Source: Chitinophagaceae bacterium
GTDB lineage: Bacteria > Bacteroidota > Bacteroidia > Chitinophagales > Chitinophagaceae
DNA: 33,546 nucleotides
Assembly: GCA_903642275.1 (NCBI GenBank)
Contig: CAHJWK010000037.1
Coordinates: 1 to 33,546, forward strand
Reading direction: 5' to 3'
Part shown: piece by piece, positions 27,376 through 33,546 of the stretch
Position numbering within the stretch: position 1 is the stretch's first letter
Layout of the letters: every line of letters begins with the position of its first letter
Position numbers and translations under genes: made by a program
The notes under the pieces: model-generated
What the model saw: only the letters and a program-made list of their open reading frames with translations
Told to the model about the DNA's origin: nothing
Database searches by the model: none

Positions 27376-27643
27376 ATTTGAAGTTTTAAGTTAACAATTA
27401 AAAGGATAAATGAGTTTAAGCAACGGGAGATAAATCAGGCGATACAATTCAAAATCAAGTGGGATAAAATTTTGTTTTCATACAGAACATTTATTTGTTG
27501 TTAATAATAAGTACTCTGCAACACAAAACCCTTCAGCTTCAGGCAACAATGCTATCACATTATTTTAAATAAATCAAATAATAATTAACAATAATATACA
27601 TTACTATAATGAATTCAGATTCGATATATAATGAGTTAACAAA
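27376..27643. other. Intergenic region between two T9SS genes
   Basis: AT-rich leader of the beta-helix gene and 3' region of the next gene. No open frame of note, no exact TAnnTTTG match within the last 100 bases before 27375. Nothing else recognised. Confidence 0.4.
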
Positions 27644-27665
27644 AAAGCCACCTTACGGTGGCTTT
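27644..27665 (-). terminator. Terminator after the WNG-repeat gene
   Basis: Perfect 9-base stem AAAGCCACC (27644-27652) and GGTGGCTTT (27657-27665), loop TTAC, A-tract on the plus strand. It lies 22 bases beyond the gene's stop. Confidence 0.88.
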
Positions 27666-27687
27666 AAATTATTTTAAAATTATAGCC

Positions 27688-30327
27688 CTACTCTTTAACT
27701 ACTTTAAATTCCTGTTTACCATTACCTGTATTAATAGTTACAATTAAAACCTGTTTGGAAAATTGTGATGTTGGTATTTTTATTTGTTGATTAACTACAA
27801 AGTTTTGCTTACCTGTATAAAGCATCCTGCCGTTCATGTCTGTTACGCTTACCTGTGCGTTGGCAACAGTGCCAGATGCAGATATGTTTATAAAATCTTT
27901 TGCCGGGTTAGGAGAGATGGTAAATAAAATGCTGTTTTTATTTAACTCTATAATCTTTATACCACTATAGTTAAACTTACCATCATTATCCACTTCCTGC
28001 AAACGGTAGTAAAGCCTGTCTGCGTTTGATTGTGATATATCATCAACATAAGCATAATCATTGTTTACTTTATTGCTGCCCTTTGCTGTGACCTTACCAA
28101 TGTTAGAAAAACTTCTTCCATCTGTGCCGCGCTGAATATTAAAGTATGAAGTATTTATTTCATTTGCGGTTTGCCAGTTAAGCTTTGCTGTATTGTCTTG
28201 TTTTTGTATGGTAAACGAAACAAATGAAAGTGGTAAAATGCCGTTAGTTGAGTTATAAGCTACATAATCATACCCTCTAGAATTTTCAAATGTTCCACCT
28301 GCATAAATATAACCTTTCGTTTCATCAATATTAATTGAATTGATTTCATTACTACCCGAACCAAAGCCATAACCCAGTTCACTCCAGCTTGTACCGTTCC
28401 ATTTTTGTACTGTAACCCGGTTAGAATCGTCATAAATACCACCCGCTGCGTATACATTGCCAGATTTATCTGTTTTAATTGAACTTATAAAACCAAAATT
28501 AGCAAAATCACTACCTAACTTAGACCATGCAGTTCCGTTCCATTTGCCTATACCAGTTTCTAAATCATCATTTGCATAAATATTATCTGATGAATCTGAT
28601 GTAATTGCATAAATGGTTGCATTACTGAAAAAACCCACGTCTGAGCTGCCAGCCAGTTGAGCCCATGTAGTGCCATTCCATTTAGCTACATAATTATTAA
28701 CATTTGCGTTCCTAAAATTTCCTGCAGCATACACATTGCCTTTTGTATCTAAACAAATAGAATAAATAACTGCATTTGCATTTAAAGCTGATGCACCACT
28801 GCCAAGTTCTGCCCAGGCTGTGCCGTTCCATTTTGCTACATAATATTTACCTGAAGTGTTTGTAAAATTTCCTGCAGCATAAGCATTGCCTTTGGCATCA
28901 ACTGCAATTGATAAAATACTACCATTTGCAAACAATGCCCCGATAGTGCCACCACCTATTTCAGACCAGTTAGTCCCGTTCCATTTTGCTACATATGTTC
29001 TTACACTGCCGTTTTTAAAACCGCCGGCTGCATATATACTACCTGAGCCATCGGTTGTTATTACATCAATTTCGCCATTTGCGTTTAAAGCGTTATCACC
29101 GGTACCTAATTCAGACCAGGCACTGCCATTCCATTTTGCAACATATGCTTTACCGGCTGTGTCGATAAAATCTCCTGCTGCATATTCATTCCCGGCTTTA
29201 TCGTTTGCAGTTGTAAGAATACTTGATGTTGGATTTAAAGCAGCATTTATGTTTCCAGCTTCAGCCCAGGCATTTCCATTCCATTTTGCTACATAAGTAT
29301 ATTCTGTTCCTAATTCTCCGCTTATAAAGAATGACGTTGCAGAAGTATAAATATTTCCTGTTTTATCAATTGTTAAAGACCTTGCTATATTATTATCATT
29401 GTAGTTTCCTATTGGAACCCATGCAGTACCATTCCATTTTTGAACAGCTGTTTCTAAAGAACTTTCATATAAACTATCCTTTGCATCAAGTGCCAATGCA
29501 TTAGGAGATAAAGATGCATTGTTACCGGTACCCAGTTGTGTCCATGTAGTACCACTCCATTCAAATACTTCGTTCTCATTGCTTACATAAATATTTGTTT
29601 TGTTGTCAATAACTAAATCATTCGCGTATATCTGATTCAGGCTGCCTACAGCCGACCATTGAGTGCCGTTCCATTTTTCGACACCAATAGTATAACCGCC
29701 TGCATATACATTACCAGATGAATCTGTTGCTATTGATAAAATATCATAGGTTGCAGGCAAAGAACCTGTACCTACATCATTGCCCAGTTCAGCCCAAAAA
29801 AGCCCGTTCCATTTGGCAATGTAGGCATTGCCTGTTCCATTAGTAAAAATTCCGGCTGCATAAATATTTCCCTGTTTATCTATAGTGAGGGTAGAGATAG
29901 TGCTGTTAGCATTTAAATCTGTATTGCCTGAACCTAATTCAGACCATTTGCTGCCATCCCATTTTACTACCTGGTAAGCTGGTGTTCTGCCAGGAAAATA
30001 GCAGGCAGCATACACATTTCCATTATTATCTGTAATAATAGCACTAATGCCACTAGTAGAAGATGCATTTAAAGCACCGGCATTAGAACCTAATTCAGTC
30101 CATGAACTGCCATTCCATTTAAATATACCGGTGCCTAATGCTGCATAAATATTACCAGATTTGTCTTTTGTTAAAAGTCCATAATTTATCGTTGTACTTA
30201 CATGGGAGCTGCCGGTAGCAGTTAACTCTTTCCATTCCGTTTGGGCATTGAGTTGTGTTAAACATAAATTGCTTAAGATTACTATGCCCGTAAGCATAAT
30301 TAAATGTGTAAAATTTGTTTTCTTCAT
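27688..30327 (-). CDS. Secreted WNG/W-repeat protein with T9SS sorting tail
   Basis: 879 residues with a signal peptide (LIMLTGIVILSNLCL, cleavage near LNAQT). The body is 13 repeats of about 45-55 residues. Each has the core (V/I)xKWNGxxWxELG, often followed by LNAN, then IxxIxxDxxGNxYAAG; examples are FKWNGSSWTELG, VAKWNGTAWAELG and VQKWNGTSWSELG. One repeat has WDG and one WSG in place of WNG. This is probably a large propeller or chain of blades. The last ~190 residues are the pre-sorting module (NWQTANEINTSYFNIQR, VNNDYAYVDDISQSNADRLY) and sorting domain (FTISPNPAKDFINI to FKVVKE). Those 500 bases are nearly the same as the end of the ELWxxDGT gene next upstream, although the N-terminal parts are unrelated. 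Surface protein of unknown ligand. Confidence 0.88.
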   Translation of the reverse strand: MKKTNFTHLIMLTGIVILSNLCLTQLNAQTEWKELTATGSSHVSTTINYGLLTKDKSGNIYAALGTGIFKWNGSSWTELGSNAGALNASSTSGISAIITDNNGNVYAACYFPGRTPAYQVVKWDGSKWSELGSGNTDLNANSTISTLTIDKQGNIYAAGIFTNGTGNAYIAKWNGLFWAELGNDVGTGSLPATYDILSIATDSSGNVYAGGYTIGVEKWNGTQWSAVGSLNQIYANDLVIDNKTNIYVSNENEVFEWSGTTWTQLGTGNNASLSPNALALDAKDSLYESSLETAVQKWNGTAWVPIGNYNDNNIARSLTIDKTGNIYTSATSFFISGELGTEYTYVAKWNGNAWAEAGNINAALNPTSSILTTANDKAGNEYAAGDFIDTAGKAYVAKWNGSAWSELGTGDNALNANGEIDVITTDGSGSIYAAGGFKNGSVRTYVAKWNGTNWSEIGGGTIGALFANGSILSIAVDAKGNAYAAGNFTNTSGKYYVAKWNGTAWAELGSGASALNANAVIYSICLDTKGNVYAAGNFRNANVNNYVAKWNGTTWAQLAGSSDVGFFSNATIYAITSDSSDNIYANDDLETGIGKWNGTAWSKLGSDFANFGFISSIKTDKSGNVYAAGGIYDDSNRVTVQKWNGTSWSELGYGFGSGSNEINSINIDETKGYIYAGGTFENSRGYDYVAYNSTNGILPLSFVSFTIQKQDNTAKLNWQTANEINTSYFNIQRGTDGRSFSNIGKVTAKGSNKVNNDYAYVDDISQSNADRLYYRLQEVDNDGKFNYSGIKIIELNKNSILFTISPNPAKDFINISASGTVANAQVSVTDMNGRMLYTGKQNFVVNQQIKIPTSQFSKQVLIVTINTGNGKQEFKVVKE

Positions 30328-30647
30328 GTGGTTTGTTTTATTATGATTAAAATTAAAAGAAGATTTTTTTTAACAAAGCAAAATTGTCATTCAATTTTTA
30401 TGTATTGAAAATTCACAAAATATTATATGCTTTGTAATTAAAGATTAGATTAATATTAAATGTGGAATGAGCACGTTTGCAGGTTAGTTTTTAGACAGCA
30501 AATAATTAAAATGATAAACATTTTGAAAGCATGGGTAAAATTATTTTGCTCATATAAAGTTTTAAGTGACGGATAATATAATTACGCTGAAGAATTTGCG
30601 GTAAATGTAGATAGCTTTAATCATTTGCAAAAATATTTTTAACAAAA
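30328..30647. other. Intergenic region related to the one at 32820-33117
   Basis: About 320 AT-rich bases upstream of the WNG-repeat gene. Words such as CAAATAATTAAA, TTGCTCATA and a GTAxATAGCTTTA-like element recur in the same order at 32.97-33.09 kb, which suggests the two intergenic stretches descend from one. No exact -7 consensus or open frame seen. Confidence 0.4.
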
Positions 30648-30671
30648 AAAAGCCGCCTTGCGGCGGCTTTT
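30648..30671 (-). terminator. Terminator after the second ELWxxDGT gene
   Basis: Perfect 10-base stem AAAAGCCGCC (30648-30657) and GGCGGCTTTT (30662-30671), loop TTGC, preceded on the plus strand by an A-tract. Confidence 0.9.
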
Positions 30672-31211
30672 AAAATTCATTTATTGTAACTGCAATTATT
30701 CTTTCACTACTTTAAATTCCTGTTTGCCATTGGTTGTATTAATAGTTACAATTAATACCTGTTTTGCAAATTGTGATGTTGGTATTTTTATCTGTTGATT
30801 GGCAGTAAAGTTTTGTTTACCTGTATAAAGCATCCTGCCGTTCATATCTGTTACGCTTACCTGTGCATTGGCAATATTATCTGATGCAACAATGTTTATA
30901 TAATCTTTTGCCGGATTAGGAGAGATAGTAAATAAAATGCTGTTTTTATTTAACTCTATAATCTTTATACCACTGTAGTTAAACTTGCCATCATTATCCA
31001 CTTCCTGCAAACGGTAATAAAGCCTGTCTGCGTTTGATTGCGATATATCATCAACATAAGCATAATCATTATTTACCTTATTGCTGCCCTTTGCTTCAAC
31101 CCTACCAACAGTTGCAAAACTTCTTCCATCTGTGCTGCGCTGAATATTAAAGTAAGATGTGTTTATTTCATTTGCTGTTTGCCATGTAAGTTGCGCTGTG
31201 TTGTTTTGTTT
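30648..31211 (-). repeat. Sorting-domain cassette, one of several DNA copies
   Basis: This unit (terminator, stop, sorting domain, pre-sorting module) recurs at 27644-28202 and at 33118-33546 (cut by the window edge). Between 30903-31076 and 27895-28068 I count 7 differences in 174 bases. 30781-30868 is identical to 33251-33338 (88 bases). 30662-30707 is identical to 33132-33177 (46 bases). More diverged copies end the genes at 22.7 kb and the remnant at 24.7 kb. Confidence 0.85.
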
Positions 31212-32819
31212 AACCACATTAAAATTAAGCAACGTAACCGGCAATACTGTAAGCGGAGTATTTATCTTATACAATTGAAAAGTTGTATCATTATTAGTTG
31301 CTGTAAAATATAATTGGCTATTGTAAACAAACAGAAAAGAAGGATAGGAGCCGCCAATGCCGCGATTAACATCATAAACCCTGCTTGTGCCAGATGATGT
31401 GCCGTTAGTAACCCAGGGTTCTGTGCCATCAGTGCTATCAAATGCCTGGAAATAAATACCCGTGGTAGTAAAAAAAGCAGTATAAATTTCAGTAGCAAAA
31501 GCATCTCCTTTAGGATTAATAATTTTTACCAATTGTGTGCCCGCTGTAGTACCGTCTGAGCTCCACAGTTGCCTGCCATTGGTTCCATCGTTAGCAGTAA
31601 AATAAAATTTGCCGTTATAGGTTGAATAAAATTTGGTAAAATTAGTATTGTCAATATAACTTCCGCTTTGAAATACCCTGTTTGATGCCCCCTGGTTTAA
31701 AAACACTGCTGGCGTGTCATTTCCATTACCAGGGTTTATATCCTTTAATAATGTTGTACCTGTACCAGTACCATCGGTACTCCAGTATTCGTAACCATAT
31801 GCTGAATTGTATGCATCAAAATATAATTTATTATTAAGTACAACAGAATTAAACAGGTCAGGATTAGATGAGCCATTGGCAGAATCATTTATATCTTTTA
31901 ATAAAACTGTATTGGCTACGGTGCCGTCAGTACTCCATAATTCAGTTCCTGTTGCAGCACTGTAACCATCAAAAAGCACTTTACCATTAAGATAAGTAAA
32001 CTGTGGAAGTACATTAGTTTTAAATGAATTTGCACCAAAGTCTTTAAGCATAAAAGTACCTGCCGCCGTGCCATCAGTAGTCCATACTTGCAGGTCAGTA
32101 GAAAATCCGGCTGCCTTACCTCCAAATATTACTTTTGAACCAAGCCCTGTACCTGCAAGATAACTGGTGCCTGATGCATAATAGCCAAGGTTTAATGTAA
32201 TATTGTTTTTTATAAGAGAGACGCCGGATGAAGTAAGCTTATAAAAACCGGGCACTGAACCGGCACCGGTGGCACTAAATAATACATAACTACCATTTAT
32301 AAAAAAGAGTACATTATCATTGAAACTTGATGTTGAGCTGCCGTTGATATCTGTAACCAAATGCGTGTTTGCCGTAGTACTGTCTGTAACCCATAATTCA
32401 ATACCATGTACACCATCATTAGCCGTAAAGTAAAGCAGATTATTAAATGAAAAGAAATGCAAAATATCAGCATAACCGGAAGGGTTTATATCTTTAACCA
32501 TGCGCATTGTAACACCATCAGTAGCCCACAATCTTTGATGATTGGTTGAATCGAATCCTGGAAAATAAAATTCTCCCTTATAAATCGCACCAGCTGAAGA
32601 ATCACCTTTCCTAAATACTTTATTGCTGATAACACTGGCAGAAGTACCGTCGATAGAATAAAGCAAGCCGGAATTACTTAGTAAGTATGGTTTACCACCT
32701 GGTAATGCAAACCCACCGTTAATACCTTTGCTATCAGATATAAGCGTTACCTGGGCAAAGGATGAATGAAAAGAGAATAAAAGAAAAGCAGCGAGTAAAA
32801 ATCGTAAAGTTTTTGTCAT
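30696..32819 (-). CDS. Second secreted ELWxxDGT-repeat protein with T9SS sorting tail
   Basis: 707 residues with a signal peptide (LRFLLAAFLLFSF, cleavage near SSFAQ). Seven or more ELWxxDGT-type repeats follow: LWATDGVTMRMVKDINP, ELWVTDSTTANTHLVTDING, QVWTTDGTAAGT, ELWSTDGTVANTVLLKDIND, EYWSTDGTGTGTTLLKDINP, QLWSSDGTTAGT and EPWVTNGTSSGT. An adjacent aromatic segment of the form LYFxAxDGxxGxE separates them. The end is the shared pre-sorting module and sorting domain (FTISPNPAKDYINI to FKVVKE). The N-terminal array is paralogous to that of the protein at 14.3-16.2 kb, but the tail belongs to the cassette of its neighbours, not to that paralogue. Predicted surface or secreted protein; ligand unknown. 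Confidence 0.9.
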   Translation of the reverse strand: MTKTLRFLLAAFLLFSFHSSFAQVTLISDSKGINGGFALPGGKPYLLSNSGLLYSIDGTSASVISNKVFRKGDSSAGAIYKGEFYFPGFDSTNHQRLWATDGVTMRMVKDINPSGYADILHFFSFNNLLYFTANDGVHGIELWVTDSTTANTHLVTDINGSSTSSFNDNVLFFINGSYVLFSATGAGSVPGFYKLTSSGVSLIKNNITLNLGYYASGTSYLAGTGLGSKVIFGGKAAGFSTDLQVWTTDGTAAGTFMLKDFGANSFKTNVLPQFTYLNGKVLFDGYSAATGTELWSTDGTVANTVLLKDINDSANGSSNPDLFNSVVLNNKLYFDAYNSAYGYEYWSTDGTGTGTTLLKDINPGNGNDTPAVFLNQGASNRVFQSGSYIDNTNFTKFYSTYNGKFYFTANDGTNGRQLWSSDGTTAGTQLVKIINPKGDAFATEIYTAFFTTTGIYFQAFDSTDGTEPWVTNGTSSGTSRVYDVNRGIGGSYPSFLFVYNSQLYFTATNNDTTFQLYKINTPLTVLPVTLLNFNVVKQNNTAQLTWQTANEINTSYFNIQRSTDGRSFATVGRVEAKGSNKVNNDYAYVDDISQSNADRLYYRLQEVDNDGKFNYSGIKIIELNKNSILFTISPNPAKDYINIVASDNIANAQVSVTDMNGRMLYTGKQNFTANQQIKIPTSQFAKQVLIVTINTTNGKQEFKVVKE

Positions 32820-33117
32820 AAGGTTTTTTTGTAAATATATGTATGTGATAATTTTTAAAAAAAAATAAGCTTTTTGATTTAAATTCTAATTTCTTTTATT
32901 AAAATGACTAAACTTTCATCCATATTCAGCAATGTGTAAATAATATAATTGTCGGTTACATTTCAGGCTGCAAATAATTAAATTAGTAACTGCTTTTAAG
33001 AATGAACCAGATTAAAGTTGCTCATAATAATTAAGTAAACGGATAAAATGAATGACGGAAAAATTTATGATAAATGTAAACAGCTTTAAAAATTTATAAA
33101 GAAATAATTCCACATAA
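32820..33117. other. Intergenic region upstream of the second ELWxxDGT gene
   Basis: About 300 very AT-rich bases. No gene or exact -7 box. The right half resembles 30.45-30.64 kb. Confidence 0.4.
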
Positions 33118-33141
33118 AAAAGCCGCCGCAAGGCGGCTTTT
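33118..33141 (-). terminator. Terminator after the edge gene
   Basis: Perfect 10-base stem AAAAGCCGCC (33118-33127) and GGCGGCTTTT (33132-33141), loop GCAA, with a plus-strand A-tract. Confidence 0.9.
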
Positions 33142-33165
33142 AAAATTCATTTATTGTAACTGCAA

Positions 33166-33546
33166 TTATTCTTTCACCACTTTAAATTCTTGTTTGCCAT
33201 TGCTTGTATTAACTGTTACAATTAAAACCTGTTTCGAAAATTGTGATGCAGGTATTTTTATCTGTTGATTGGCAGTAAAGTTTTGTTTACCTGTATAAAG
33301 CATCCTGCCGTTCATATCTGTTACGCTTACCTGTGCATCAGTAACATTATCTGACGCAACAATGTTTATATAATCTTTTGCAGGGTTAGGAGAAATGCTA
33401 AATAAAATGTTGTTCTTGTTTAAGCTTATAATCTTTACGCCACTGTAATTAAATTTACCATCATTATCTACTTCCTGCAAACGGTAGTAAAGCCTGTCTG
33501 CGTTTGATTGTGATATATCATCAACATAAGCATAATCATTGTTTAC
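33166..33546 (-). CDS. 3' end of another T9SS-exported protein (cut by window edge)
   Basis: The frame stays open to the last base of the window, so this is the C-terminal 126 residues of a longer gene. A Met at 33480 is internal (really the Leu of RLQEVD, TTG). Visible are the end of the pre-sorting module (VNNDYAYVDDISQSNADRLY, then YRLQEVDNDGKFNYSG) and a full sorting domain (FSISPNPAKDYINI, MNGRMLYTGKQNF, IPASQFSKQV, FKVVKE). The passenger lies outside the window and cannot be named. 33471-33546 is identical over 76 bases to 27993-28068. Confidence 0.9.
   Translation of the reverse strand, partial: VNNDYAYVDDISQSNADRLYYRLQEVDNDGKFNYSGVKIISLNKNNILFSISPNPAKDYINIVASDNVTDAQVSVTDMNGRMLYTGKQNFTANQQIKIPASQFSKQVLIVTVNTSNGKQEFKVVKE

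Noticed and set aside
28886-29296. Open frame of 136 codons on the plus strand opposite the WNG repeats
   Set aside because: It exists because the repeats on the other strand have biased codons; its own sequence is a repeating Pro/Ala/Phe pattern mirroring the repeats.
24947-33546. CRISPR array or integron-like cassette array, because of regularly spaced hairpins
   Set aside because: The hairpins are ordinary terminators 20-30 bases after stop codons and several kilobases apart; no direct repeats with short spacers, no integrase and no attachment-site structure.

Overview
The window looks like chromosomal DNA of a Bacteroidota species, most likely Chitinophagaceae. The base composition is AT-rich. 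There are several exact or near matches to the Bacteroidota -7 promoter consensus TAnnTTTG. Five or more proteins carry a C-terminal type IX secretion (T9SS) sorting domain with SPNPAKD and FKVVKE-type motifs. No rRNA, tRNA, CRISPR array or insertion sequence was seen.

Layout. (1) 0-8.1 kb is housekeeping: an HTTM membrane protein divergent from release factor 3 (prfC), an oxidative pentose phosphate operon transcribed gnd > zwf > pgl, and a lone 2-oxoacid:ferredoxin oxidoreductase beta subunit (korB). (2) 8.3-12.5 kb holds a small lipoprotein, a cupin, and a compact signalling operon. The operon is a stand-alone receiver, then a receiver-adenylate cyclase, then an HD phosphohydrolase fused to a YitT/DUF2179 membrane module. 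It is the most interesting functional unit here. (3) 12.5-18.1 kb is a decaying region: a CPA1-type Na+/H+ antiporter pseudogene with several stops and frameshifts, an intact ELWxxDGT-repeat secreted protein, a TPR histidine kinase remnant that lost its dimerisation/phosphoacceptor part, and a metallo-beta-lactamase-fold hydrolase whose end runs into that remnant. (4) 18.1-22.6 kb holds a TerB-like protein, prolipoprotein diacylglyceryl transferase (lgt), a small heat-shock protein with a clear terminator, and an exported M1 peptidase. (5) 22.6-33.5 kb is a co-directional (minus strand) array of T9SS-exported repeat proteins. They are a propeller-like protein, an orphan sorting-domain tail, a frameshifted triple beta-helix protein, a 13-repeat WNG/W protein, a second ELWxxDGT protein, and a partial gene cut by the window edge.

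In region 5 unrelated N-terminal passengers share almost the same C-terminal DNA cassette (pre-sorting domain, sorting domain, stop, terminator hairpin). Stretches of 88 and 76 bases are identical between different pairs of copies, which is a mosaic pattern expected from gene conversion or recombination. The region reads as a place where secreted surface proteins are assembled and lost by swapping passengers on a common export tail. All functional assignments come from reading motifs by eye; no database search was run.
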